Numbered from the stretch's first letter, positions 1-7,643 are shown. The stretch: 13,863 bases of DNA from Bacteroidales bacterium (GCA_021107975.1 JAIORT010000181.1:1-13863), one strand, 5' to 3'. Notes: generated by a model not told the origin, from the letters alone. Translations and numbers: made by a program.

Positions 1-9
1 AAGAATTAA
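1..9 (+). CDS. 3' end of an upstream gene, probably parE (partial)
   Basis: Read in the frame starting at base 1, the window opens Lys-Asn-stop, with the TAA at 7-9 overlapping the ATG of the topoisomerase gene by one base (TAATG). Such an overlap is typical of translationally coupled genes. In Bacteroidota the gene next to this subunit is usually that for topoisomerase IV subunit B, so parE is the natural guess. Only two codons are visible, so both the existence and the identity of this gene are inference. Confidence 0.3.
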   Translation, partial: KN

Positions 10-2753
10 TGAGCGAATTAGAAGAATTGGAAGAGGAAAATCTGTCTGAAGAGGAGGCATCGGAAGAATTATCAGGCGACCTGCACAAAACCATCCACCT
101 GTCGGGGATGTACGAGAACTGGTTTCTGGATTATGCTTCGTATGTGATACTTGAAAGAGCCGTTCCCGACATCAAAGATGGTTTAAAGCCTGTCCATAGA
201 AGGATATTGCATGCTATGAAAAACCTTGATGATGGCAGGTACAATAAAGTTGCAAACATCATCGGGCATACCATGCAGTATCATCCGCATGGTGATGCTT
301 CTATCGGCGATGCTCTTGTTCAGTTGGGTCAGAAAGATATTTTAATTGATACACAGGGTAACTGGGGAAATGTTTTAACAGGAGACAGTGCTGCAGCTCC
401 CAGGTATATCGAAGCCAGGCTTTCCAAATTTGCAGGAGATGTAGTTTTTAATCCTAAAACAACTACATGGAAGGCTTCATACGACGGACGCAATAAAGAA
501 CCTGTTGCTTTACCGGTGAAGTTTCCCCTGCTTTTAGCTCAGGGCGTTGAAGGTATTGCCGTCGGACTTGCTTCGAAAATCCTCCCTCATAATTTTAATG
601 AATTAATCGATGCTTCAATAAATATTTTACGGGATAAGGATTTTGAAATTTTTCCTGATTTTCCAACAGGCGGTTTTGCAGACGTTTCGAGATATAACAA
701 TGGATTAAGAGGCGGTCGTGTTAGGGTAAGGGCTAAGATAAACCAGCTTGATAAAAAAATACTTGTTATAACGGAAGTTCCTTTTGGCACTACTACTACC
801 AGTTTGATGGAGTCAATAGTTACAGCCAATGAAAAAGGTAAGATAAAAATAAAAAAGATTGACGATAATACTGCTGAAAATGTTGAAATACTGATCCATC
901 TTGCCCCTAATATTTCACCTGACCAAACAATAGATGCTTTATATGCTTTTACTAACTGTGAGGTCTCCATTTCACCAAATTCCTGTGTAATTGATGCAGG
1001 CAAGCCCGGTTTTATCGGAGTAAGAGAAATTCTGAAAGCTTCAACTGAAAATACGGTTGCATTACTGAAAAAGGAGTTGGAGATCAGAAAGGCGGAACTG
1101 TTGGAGCAATGGCACTTTTCTTCTCTTGAAAAGATATTTATTGAGGAACGTATTTACCGTGATATCGAGGAATGTGAAACATGGGAATCGGTGATTAAAA
1201 CTATTGACAAGGGATTAATGCCATTCAGGAAAAAATTCCACAGGAAGATCACGGAGGAAGATATTATCAAACTTACCGAGATCAAGATTAAACGCATTTC
1301 CAAGTATAATTCCTTTAAGGCAGATGATCTGATAAAAGGTATTGAAGTAGAAATAGACGAGGTGAATAACCACCTGGAGCACCTTATTGATTATGTTGTA
1401 AATTATTTCAGGCAGATAAAGAAAAAGTACGGAAAAGGCAGGGAAAGAAAAACCGAACTCAGGAATTTTGATACAATAGAGGCAACCCGTGTGGCTGCTG
1501 CATCGCAAAAACTTTATATAAATCGCGATGAAGGATTTGCCGGCACTTCTCTCAAAAAATTCGAATATGTTTGCGATTGTTCCGACATTGACGACATCAT
1601 TGTTTTCAGGGCTGACGGTACTTTTATTATTACAAAAGTTTCTGCAAAAACATTTGTAGGGCATAATATTATTCATATCGCCATATTTAAAAGGAATGAC
1701 GACCGTACGATTTATAATACGATTTTCAGAGATGGAAGAAGAGGAGCCTCTCGTGTGAAAAGATTTGCCATAACAGGTGTTACGCGCGACAAAGAATATA
1801 ATATTACAAAGGGAGCGGAAGGTTCAAAAATTCTTTATTTTACGGCAAATCCGAACGGGGAAGCTGAAGTTGTAAAAATTTTTCTTAAACCAAAACCCAA
1901 ATTGCGTAAAACCTCTTTTGAATTTGATTTCAGTGAATTGGCAATAAAAGGAAAAGGTTCGCAGGGAAATATCCTGACCAAACATGGAGTAAAAAGTATA
2001 GTGAAACGTGAAGAAGGTATTTCCACTCTCGGGGCAAGGGATATCTGGTACGACGATACGGTAAAACGATTGAATACTGACGAAAGAGGAAATTATCTTG
2101 GCGCTTTTAAATCGAATGACAGGATTTTTACCATTCAGCAATCGGGATATTATAAGCTGATGACGTATGACCTGTCGAACCATTTCGAAGAAGACATGAT
2201 TCTTATTGAAAAATTTAACCCGAAAAAAATAATTTCAGTTATTTATTATGAAGCGGCAGTTGAAAAATTTTACCTCAAGCGATTCCAAATAGAGACGAAC
2301 AACAACATCAACAAAAAAAATGATTTTATAGGCGACCATCCCGAAAATTATCTTGTTGGTATTAGTGAGAACCGGCTTCCCCAACTGAAAATAATCTTTG
2401 ACACAAAAGCCAATAATAAGGAAATTCCTGATAAAGTTATTAATGTTGAGGAATTTATCGGTGTAAAAAGTCTAAAGGCTAAAGGCAAAAGAATAACAAC
2501 AAATGCTATTAAAAGAATAGAATTTATCGAACCGTTGCCTTATGAAGAACCGAAAGCTGCCGACTCAGAGGATGTTCAGGTAAGTGAAGAAAAAAATCTT
2601 GAAATTACGAGCCAGGAAATTGTGGAAAAGGTTACTAAAACCGAACAAAAAGAGACTAAAGCAAAAGAACCGGGGAAAACCAAAGCGGATAGAGATAAGC
2701 AGAGAGGCAAAGGGGATGAAGATAGTTTACAACAGATGGAGTTGGATTTCTGA
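9..2753 (+). CDS. parC: DNA topoisomerase IV subunit A (ParC/GyrA family)
   Basis: This is the DNA-breaking and rejoining subunit of a type IIA topoisomerase. With subunit B it passes one duplex through another, decatenating and relaxing chromosomes in the cytoplasm. The 914-residue product has an acidic N-terminal leader (about 1-24), then the winged-helix/tower breakage-reunion domain. The catalytic tyrosine is Tyr133 in AAPRYIEARL. The quinolone-region motif HPHGDASIGDA lies at 92-102: Ala97 stands where E. coli GyrA has Ser83, and Asp101 corresponds to Asp87. A C-terminal beta-propeller starts near residue 500. It has no canonical GyrA box (QRRGGKG type), which favours ParC over gyrase. 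The last 70 or so residues are a Lys/Glu-rich tail ending in MELDF. The start is supported by the TAATG overlap with the upstream gene. The next gene begins 3 bases after the stop. Family assignment is firm; the parC versus gyrA label is less so. Confidence 0.93.
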   Translation: MSELEELEEENLSEEEASEELSGDLHKTIHLSGMYENWFLDYASYVILERAVPDIKDGLKPVHRRILHAMKNLDDGRYNKVANIIGHTMQYHPHGDASIGDALVQLGQKDILIDTQGNWGNVLTGDSAAAPRYIEARLSKFAGDVVFNPKTTTWKASYDGRNKEPVALPVKFPLLLAQGVEGIAVGLASKILPHNFNELIDASINILRDKDFEIFPDFPTGGFADVSRYNNGLRGGRVRVRAKINQLDKKILVITEVPFGTTTTSLMESIVTANEKGKIKIKKIDDNTAENVEILIHLAPNISPDQTIDALYAFTNCEVSISPNSCVIDAGKPGFIGVREILKASTENTVALLKKELEIRKAELLEQWHFSSLEKIFIEERIYRDIEECETWESVIKTIDKGLMPFRKKFHRKITEEDIIKLTEIKIKRISKYNSFKADDLIKGIEVEIDEVNNHLEHLIDYVVNYFRQIKKKYGKGRERKTELRNFDTIEATRVAAASQKLYINRDEGFAGTSLKKFEYVCDCSDIDDIIVFRADGTFIITKVSAKTFVGHNIIHIAIFKRNDDRTIYNTIFRDGRRGASRVKRFAITGVTRDKEYNITKGAEGSKILYFTANPNGEAEVVKIFLKPKPKLRKTSFEFDFSELAIKGKGSQGNILTKHGVKSIVKREEGISTLGARDIWYDDTVKRLNTDERGNYLGAFKSNDRIFTIQQSGYYKLMTYDLSNHFEEDMILIEKFNPKKIISVIYYEAAVEKFYLKRFQIETNNNINKKNDFIGDHPENYLVGISENRLPQLKIIFDTKANNKEIPDKVINVEEFIGVKSLKAKGKRITTNAIKRIEFIEPLPYEEPKAADSEDVQVSEEKNLEITSQEIVEKVTKTEQKETKAKEPGKTKADRDKQRGKGDEDSLQQMELDF

Positions 2754-2756
2754 TTC

Positions 2757-3599
2757 ATGAAAAAATTTATATCATACATATCATTTATCTTTATAGTAGT
2801 ATCTTTTCTTGGTTTATCCTCTTGCTATCCCGAATGGAAGATAGCGAAATCGTATATCGATTCGAAACCGGATCTGTCTGTTATGATACTGCCAGCCGAT
2901 TATATCTTTAAAAACAATTCAAAAATTGATGAGATAGGTGATACAACTGAAATGACCGTGTGGGAGCTGGATTCCGCACTAATATCGGGCAGCTTATTCC
3001 TGAAAGATATTTCCGACTCGATTTTTTTAGAGACCTTTATAAACAGTATGATTGTAGAATTTGAAAAGTTAGGGTTCAAGGTTTATACCGAAAGCTCTTT
3101 AGACAGTTTTCTTTTTATCCGGTCAACGGCTTATATCTTAAATATTGCTCAGTTAGAGGTAGAGGAACATTACGATGAATATGAAGATTCGGAAAATTTC
3201 GATGATTACATTTATTATAAATCAATTGATTTGAATGCTGTAAGTTTCAATAACTGGTTCGAATTAACTAAGTTAAATCCTAATAAAAAGGGAAGAAAAG
3301 TTTTTTATGCTACTGAAACGATAGCAGATCGTATTAACGGCTATTTTACTGAAAATATATTTACCGGTGAAGTAAAGTATAAGTATTACACAAATGAGAT
3401 AGATATTGATATTATTTACCGTTATTGTGAAATATTAGGCAGGCGTTATGCGGGCTATACCTACGATTATATTATGAATGAATACATTGCTAAGAATTTT
3501 CCGGCAAATAAAAAAAGACGGTATTACATGCGCTATAACCGTCAGAATAATTCACTGGACCCGGCTTCGAGGAACAGGTTTATGATTATTAAGGAGTAA
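2757..3599 (+). CDS. Hypothetical lipoprotein downstream of parC
   Basis: I do not recognise this family. The 280-residue product starts with a lipoprotein signal peptide: a Lys-Lys n-region, a hydrophobic stretch at about 5-20, and the lipobox LSSC with lipidated Cys23. It should therefore be anchored in a membrane and face the periplasm or the surface. The mature part is rich in Asp, Glu, Tyr and Ile. It begins with a VMILPADYIF segment (about 42-51), as in small lipoproteins that carry a compact alpha/beta domain. It has an acidic Tyr-rich patch around 140-155 and a basic C-terminus (KKRRYYMRYNRQ). No catalytic motif or transmembrane helix is visible beyond the signal. The gene begins 3 bases after the parC stop on the same strand with no room for a promoter, so it is almost certainly co-transcribed with parC. 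Whether it is functionally linked to topoisomerase is unknown. Confidence 0.85.
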   Translation: MKKFISYISFIFIVVSFLGLSSCYPEWKIAKSYIDSKPDLSVMILPADYIFKNNSKIDEIGDTTEMTVWELDSALISGSLFLKDISDSIFLETFINSMIVEFEKLGFKVYTESSLDSFLFIRSTAYILNIAQLEVEEHYDEYEDSENFDDYIYYKSIDLNAVSFNNWFELTKLNPNKKGRKVFYATETIADRINGYFTENIFTGEVKYKYYTNEIDIDIIYRYCEILGRRYAGYTYDYIMNEYIAKNFPANKKRRYYMRYNRQNNSLDPASRNRFMIIKE

Positions 3600-3706
3600 A
3601 TTGCTGAATGCGAAACCTCAATTTTATCTCTTATTCAGTTTACCCTTATACCTTCTACATGATAAAAAATTCTTACAATTTTTATAAGGTTTTGTTTATA
3701 GGAAAT
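3600..3706. other. Convergent intergenic region, weak terminator candidate
   Basis: This 107-base AT-rich gap separates the convergent lipoprotein and alkaline phosphatase genes, so transcripts from both sides must end here. The best hairpin is at 3672-3688 (CTTACAA, loop TTT, then TTATAAG). It has one internal mismatch and is followed by GTTTTGTTT. The stem is weak and AT-rich, so I note it only as a possible terminator. A 61-codon plus-strand frame at 3608-3793 overlaps the phosphatase and does not look like a gene. Confidence 0.3.
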
Positions 3707-4831
3707 TTAATTTTCATTAATACTAAACCCAAACGCCTCCATCATCTTATTAAATATATCGGTATTTTCATAAATTCCTCTGAAGTTCTCTGAACCTGGT
3801 CCGTAAGCAAAAACCGGAACCATAACACCGGTATGATTGCCGCTGGTATATTTTGCTATTACTTCACCTTTTTCTATATCACCATTGTTCAGTCCCATAC
3901 CTCCTGTTTCATGATCGGCTGTAATTATTATTAGTGTATTCCCATCTTTTTCGGCAAACTCCAATACTTTCCCAATTGTCCTGTCAAAATCGAGCATTTC
4001 ATCCACAATATATTTTGTATCGTTTGCATGTCCTGCCCAGTCTATCTGAGAACCTTCTATCATGAGGAAAAAACCATCTTCATCCTGATTTAATAACTCT
4101 ATTGCTTTAACTGATGCGACAGGTAGCATATCACCCCTGCCCTCGGAATATTTTGGAGGAGCATCCTCATACAGCAATCCTGCAAGTTTACCGGAATTTA
4201 TTTTTTCCAATCCATCTAACTCATATACCAGTTGGTATCCTTTATCTTTTAATGCAATAGTAAGATCTACATCATCTTTGCGTTTGTTAAAATTATTTAA
4301 TCCGCCACCGATAAAAACCTCAATATCCGTTTTCAGGAAATCCTTTGCAATATCTTCATATAAATACCTGCTGGGCTGATGGGCAATAAAAACAGCAGGG
4401 GTGGCATGTGTCATAGTACACGTAACGACCAAACCCGTTGCCTTTCCGTTTTCCTCAGCATACTCAAGGATAGTCTCCCTGGGTATTGTATCGGCATCCA
4501 CACCTATTCCGGCATTATACGTCTTATGTCCAATTGCAATAGCAGTACCAGCCGCCCCTGAATCGGTAATGTAATTATCAGCAGAATGGGTTTTTGAAAA
4601 ACCGATATCTTTAAGATTCTCGATGTTCAGATGCCCTTTGTTTGCTGTTATTCCTGCATAGATGTGCGACACACCCATGCCGTCGCCTATCATCAGGATG
4701 ATGTTTTTAGCTTTTTTGTTTCCACCGGAATTATCCGATTGAGAATTACAGTTTATTCCTATTAAAAAACTTAATAGAAAAATAAACGAGAAAATCATCT
4801 TTTTTGTTCTGTTTTTACAATTTCTTACCAT
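3707..4831 (-). CDS. phoA: Alkaline phosphatase, PhoA family (secreted)
   Basis: This is a metal-dependent phosphomonoesterase that releases phosphate from organic esters outside the cytoplasm. The 374-residue product has a basic n-region (RNCKNRTKK), a hydrophobic segment at 12-26, and Cys28 in GINC, which may be a non-standard lipobox because Asn at -1 is unusual. Family motifs are complete. Asp50 is in MIGDGMG and the nucleophile is Ser91 in TDSGAAGTA. THATPA carries His142, and Arg155 is the likely phosphate-binding arginine. EGSQIDWAGH supplies Glu259, Asp264 and His268. ADHETGG has Asp306 and His307, and SGNHTG has His333. His142 and Trp265 replace E. coli Asp153 and Lys328, a pair seen in many bacterial alkaline phosphatases with a changed third metal site. 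The length is somewhat shorter than E. coli PhoA. It is transcribed convergently to the parC operon. No Pho-box-like site was recognised upstream. Confidence 0.95.
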   Translation of the reverse strand: MVRNCKNRTKKMIFSFIFLLSFLIGINCNSQSDNSGGNKKAKNIILMIGDGMGVSHIYAGITANKGHLNIENLKDIGFSKTHSADNYITDSGAAGTAIAIGHKTYNAGIGVDADTIPRETILEYAEENGKATGLVVTCTMTHATPAVFIAHQPSRYLYEDIAKDFLKTDIEVFIGGGLNNFNKRKDDVDLTIALKDKGYQLVYELDGLEKINSGKLAGLLYEDAPPKYSEGRGDMLPVASVKAIELLNQDEDGFFLMIEGSQIDWAGHANDTKYIVDEMLDFDRTIGKVLEFAEKDGNTLIIITADHETGGMGLNNGDIEKGEVIAKYTSGNHTGVMVPVFAYGPGSENFRGIYENTDIFNKMMEAFGFSINEN

Positions 4832-4888
4832 AGCATTTTATTATTTAATTTGTTAGCTTTATTGTTTGTTATAAAATTCAAATTCCTC

Positions 4889-4955
4889 ATTCGTGTAAAT
4901 CCGTGAAATTAGTGTCATACCTGTTTTGACACGAATTTCACTAATTAACACTAAT
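4889..4955. repeat. ATTmGTG palindromic repeat, copy 1 (3' side of GxxExxY gene)
   Basis: Left arm 4889-4916 consists of heptamers ATTCGTG, ATCCGTG and ATTAGTG spaced by TAA and AA and closed by TC. An 11-base loop (ATACCTGTTTT, 4917-4927) follows. Right arm 4928-4955 begins GACACGAATTTCACTAA and is the near reverse complement of the left. The right arm ends 2 bases before the complement of the GxxExxY stop codon, so repeat and gene are directly adjoining. TGTTAT, which precedes other copies, is also found here at 4867-4872. Confidence 0.85.
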
Positions 4956-4957
4956 TA

Positions 4958-5335
4958 TCAAAGTACTATTCGTTTATGTTTTAAACTGTCCTCGCCAAAG
5001 TTAACCAATAATCCCAATTTGAGTTTTGAAGCAGCAAGGTAATTTAACGTTTGTTTGATGTGGCTGTCGGTAAGGTATTCGATTGCTTTGACCTCAAATA
5101 TTATTTTATCATAGACCACAAAATCTGCATTATAGCGACGGGGGAGGATAATATCTTTGTACTGTACTTCGTATTTCTTTTCTCTTGAATAGGGAATATT
5201 ATTTACAGAAAACTCATATTCTAATGCATCTTTATAAATAACCTCACTGTGCCCCTTACCCAAAATATTATATACTTCCATACAAATCCCTATGATTTCA
5301 TACGATTCTTCTTTATAAATCAATTTACTATTCAT
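4958..5335 (-). CDS. GxxExxY protein, PD-(D/E)XK nuclease fold
   Basis: This 125-residue protein belongs to the GxxExxY family (TIGR04256; PDDEXK_3 in Pfam terms), whose biochemical function is not established. The family motif is Gly28-x-x-Glu31-x-x-Tyr34 in GHSEVIY. The nuclease-like core follows: Glu31, Asp71 in RRYNAD, Glu81-Val-Lys83 in IIFEVKA, then Gln95 and Tyr99 in the following helix. All putative catalytic residues are therefore present. There is no signal peptide, so it is cytoplasmic. I chose the ATG at 5333-5335 because the family begins close to a short leader before the EIIG helix. The frame is open to an ATG at 5440, but the extra 35 residues are just translated palindromic repeat. 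The gene has no Shine-Dalgarno sequence. It lies between repeat copies on both sides with no functional partner beside it. A nuclease fold is likely; a nuclease activity is inference. Confidence 0.88.
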   Translation of the reverse strand: MNSKLIYKEESYEIIGICMEVYNILGKGHSEVIYKDALEYEFSVNNIPYSREKKYEVQYKDIILPRRYNADFVVYDKIIFEVKAIEYLTDSHIKQTLNYLAASKLKLGLLVNFGEDSLKHKRIVL

Positions 5336-5359
5336 AATCTGTAATGTTATTAATAAATT

Positions 5360-5444
5360 ATTCGTGTTAATTCGTGAAATTAGTGTCATACCTATTTTGA
5401 CACGAATTTCCTTTTTGACACGAATTTCACTAATTAACACTAAT
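5360..5444. repeat. ATTmGTG palindromic repeat, copy 2 (with extended right arm)
   Basis: Left arm 5360-5387 has heptamers ATTCGTG, ATTCGTG and ATTAGTG. The loop ATACCTATTTT at 5388-5398 differs from copy 1 by one base. The right arm is partly duplicated: GACACGAATTTC at 5399-5410 is followed by CTTTTT and then a complete right arm at 5417-5444. The repeat lies immediately upstream of the GxxExxY gene in that gene's orientation, so it would form part of its 5' leader. Confidence 0.85.
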
Positions 5445-5456
5445 TGTTATCGCATT

Positions 5457-5523
5457 ATTCATGTTAATTCGTGAAATTAGTGTCCCTTATATTTTGCCAC
5501 GAATTTCACTAATTAACACTAAT
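5457..5523. repeat. ATTmGTG palindromic repeat, copy 3
   Basis: Left arm 5457-5484 (ATTCATG, ATTCGTG, ATTAGTG), 11-base loop CCTTATATTTT at 5485-5495, right arm 5496-5523 starting GCCACGAATTTCAC. It is separated from copy 2 by TGTTATCGCATT (5445-5456) and from the next half-copy by TGTTATAGTATT (5524-5535). These two 12-base spacers agree at 10 positions, so the spacer is part of the repeating unit. Confidence 0.85.
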
Positions 5524-5535
5524 TGTTATAGTATT

Positions 5536-5597
5536 ATTCGTGTTAATTTGTGTAATTAGTGTCACTCCTATTAATGCTAATCTGTGAAATTAGTGTC
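5536..5597. repeat. Two left half-copies of the ATTmGTG repeat
   Basis: Two left arms stand in tandem without right arms. The first is 5536-5563 (ATTCGTG, ATTTGTG, ATTAGTG) and the second is 5570-5597 (ATTAATG, ATCTGTG, ATTAGTG). They are separated only by ACTCCT. Divergence increases toward the amylase end. The array stops 11 bases from the complement of the amylase stop codon. Confidence 0.8.
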
Positions 5598-5608
5598 ATC
5601 TTTAGCCA

Positions 5609-7462
5609 TTATTTTTTGAGTTCTAAAATCAGTGCCGATTTAGGAGGCAATGTTAAAGCTTCCAAATAATTAATTATCTCACCTGTAATAACATTTTCTG
5701 CGTAGTTATATTCACTTATAATTTCAGCAAAGCGGTCTGTTTTAATGGCTTTCATCTCATGGTTACTGTTATTAAAAGCCACCATAATACAATCATCTTC
5801 ATCGTATCGAAAATAGACATATACTTCATCTTCCGGCACAAAGTGCTTTAGCTTGCCATAATGGATCACATCTTTGTCTTTTCGCCACTTTAATAATTTT
5901 TGCAAATAATTATAAGCTTCATTTTGTTTGCTCGTCCTGCCTTCAGCAATAAACTCATCCTTTTTATCTCCCTGCCATCCACCCGGGAAATCTTCCCTGA
6001 TAAAGCCATGTCCTTTATTAGCTTCGCCCGTCATTAATATCTCAGTTCCATAATAGATCATGGGTATTCCTCTTGTTGTCAACAGAAATGCCATTCCCAT
6101 TTTCCATTTGTTCAAATCCTCGCCAACTGAAGAATAAAACCTGTCTAAATCGTGATTATCGCAGAAGATAACATTATTTTGAGGATCGGCATACAGGAAA
6201 TCCTGCGCCAGAACATAATAAAGACTGGCAAGCCCTTCGGTCCATGAGTCATTTTCATTAAATGCACTGCTAAGTGCAAAATACATAGGAAAATCAGTTA
6301 TGCAGGGTATGTTTGAATTGTAGCCATCTTTGTTTGCTGCATCTTTCTGGAAATATGCTGTGATCGCCTCTTTCTGCAGCCAGGCTTCACCAACAATATT
6401 GAAATTGGGATATTCATTGAATATAGCCCTGCTCCACTCCGAAATAAATTCCTTGTAAGGGTAAGGTTGAGTATCAACCCGTATTCCTTCTATGCCTGCA
6501 TATTCGATCCACCATATAGTGTTCTGGATGAGATAGGTTGCCAGTAATTCATTTCGTTGGTCAAAGTCGGGCATGTGTTGATCGAACCATCCTGAAAGCA
6601 TTTTATTCCGGTCATATTCCGATGAGTATGGGTCAGGGATGATGGATGCACGGTAATTAGTTCTCGTAAACTCTTTAAATTGATGTACCCAGTTTTCCAT
6701 GGGCATATCCTGTATAAACCAGTGATACATGCTGCAATGATTGAAGATCATATCCATTATCACTTTTAAATCCTGTGAGTGACATTCATCCACTAATTTT
6801 AAATAATCCTCATTGGTTCCAAAACGAGGGTCAATATTATAAAAATCGGTGATGGCATAACCATGATAGGAATATTGCGGATTATTATTCTCAACCAATG
6901 GATTAACCCATAATGCCGTCATGCCTAATTCACTGATATAATCCAAATGATCGATTATTCCCTTAATATCACCTCCATGCCTGCCATCCGGATTTTGCCT
7001 GTTTGCTTTTTCAAGCATTCCGGGCATATCGTCATTTGAAGGATCGCCATTGGCAAAGCGGTCGGGCATCAAAAGATATATTACATCGGAACGGTTAAAG
7101 CCTTTTCTTGATGCAGAACCTGCTTTGCGTTCTTTCAATTCGTACGGGTAACTTTGAACAACTTCTCCATTAAGTTTAAATAAGATGTTAAAATTGCCTG
7201 GTTTTGTTTCTTTGCTGATTTCCAAATCTATGAAAATATAATTAGGATTCTGCACATAAACAACTTCCTTAATATTAATACCCGGATAGTCTATTTGGGG
7301 AGTTGTCTCAAAAATATCTGTTCCATAAATTAAAAGCTGGAGATTGGAATTTGTCATACCTGTCCACCAAAAAGGCGGTTCAACTCTTTCAACCGTCATC
7401 TCTTGAGAAAACAGGTTGATCGAAATAAAAAATGTAATGAGTAAAAAAATTTGACGTTTCAT
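5609..7462 (-). CDS. Secreted GH13 neopullulanase/cyclomaltodextrinase (SusA-like)
   Basis: This enzyme hydrolyses alpha-1,4 bonds in cyclodextrins, maltodextrins or pullulan, probably in the periplasm. The 617-residue product has a signal peptide (MKRQIFLLITFFISINLFS, then Gln). An N-terminal beta-sandwich of the cyclomaltodextrinase type follows (about 21-110, with PPFWWTGM), then the GH13 barrel (about 125-520) and a short C-terminal beta domain ending PPKSALILELKK. All GH13 signatures are present: DMIFNH (Asp237, His242), GIRVD with nucleophile Asp330, IVGEAW with acid/base Glu359, and CDNHD with Asp438 as stabiliser. Length and domain order match the secreted Flavobacterium cyclomaltodextrinase and Bacteroides SusA. 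There is no carbohydrate-binding repeat and no C-terminal sorting domain. It lies downstream of, and on the same strand as, the GH57-like gene, with a 268-base gap holding hairpin repeats, so it may be transcribed with it or separately. Exact substrate preference cannot be read. Confidence 0.93.
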   Translation of the reverse strand: MKRQIFLLITFFISINLFSQEMTVERVEPPFWWTGMTNSNLQLLIYGTDIFETTPQIDYPGINIKEVVYVQNPNYIFIDLEISKETKPGNFNILFKLNGEVVQSYPYELKERKAGSASRKGFNRSDVIYLLMPDRFANGDPSNDDMPGMLEKANRQNPDGRHGGDIKGIIDHLDYISELGMTALWVNPLVENNNPQYSYHGYAITDFYNIDPRFGTNEDYLKLVDECHSQDLKVIMDMIFNHCSMYHWFIQDMPMENWVHQFKEFTRTNYRASIIPDPYSSEYDRNKMLSGWFDQHMPDFDQRNELLATYLIQNTIWWIEYAGIEGIRVDTQPYPYKEFISEWSRAIFNEYPNFNIVGEAWLQKEAITAYFQKDAANKDGYNSNIPCITDFPMYFALSSAFNENDSWTEGLASLYYVLAQDFLYADPQNNVIFCDNHDLDRFYSSVGEDLNKWKMGMAFLLTTRGIPMIYYGTEILMTGEANKGHGFIREDFPGGWQGDKKDEFIAEGRTSKQNEAYNYLQKLLKWRKDKDVIHYGKLKHFVPEDEVYVYFRYDEDDCIMVAFNNSNHEMKAIKTDRFAEIISEYNYAENVITGEIINYLEALTLPPKSALILELKK

Positions 7463-7487
7463 AATATATATATTTTACTGCTGCACT

Positions 7488-7643
7488 GTCGCACATCAAA
7501 GTTTGTAACTTTGATGAAAACGACACATTCAGTTTACAACTGAAGTTCCCCAATTTTATTCTTTTTGTCGCACATCAAAGTTTGCAACTTTGATGGAAAA
7601 CGACATATTCAGTTTGCAACTGAAGTTCTGCAATTTTATTCTT
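7488..7643. repeat. Tandem duplication of a two-hairpin unit (REP/BIME-like)
   Basis: Two copies of a unit of about 77 bases (7488-7566 and 7567-7643) are about 92 percent identical. Each holds hairpin A, with a perfect 10-bp stem CATCAAAGTT/AACTTTGATG and triloop TGT or TGC (7494-7516, 7573-7595). Each also holds hairpin B, with a perfect 7-bp stem TTCAGTT/AACTGAA and triloop TAC or TGC (7528-7544, 7608-7624). Every difference between the copies falls in a loop or between stems. This resembles the REP/BIME elements mobilised in trans by RAYT transposases, but no transposase is in the window. Confidence 0.75.

Noticed and set aside
1215..1676. 153-codon open frame on the minus strand inside parC
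   Set aside because: It is the complement of a well-conserved topoisomerase region and its translation resembles nothing. The other minus-strand frames at 587-1003, 1824-2183 and 2576-2779 were rejected for the same reason.
3608..3793. 61-codon plus-strand frame after the lipoprotein gene
   Set aside because: It overlaps the 3' end of the alkaline phosphatase gene and has no family features or upstream signal. It is most likely chance in AT-rich sequence.
4832..4888. Promoter for the alkaline phosphatase gene
   Set aside because: No TAnnTTTG box or recognisable Pho box was found on the minus strand, only generic AT-rich sequence.
5360..5597. Regular repeat array that could be mistaken for a CRISPR
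   Set aside because: The units are long palindromes with near-identical short spacers rather than unique spacers, and no cas gene is present.
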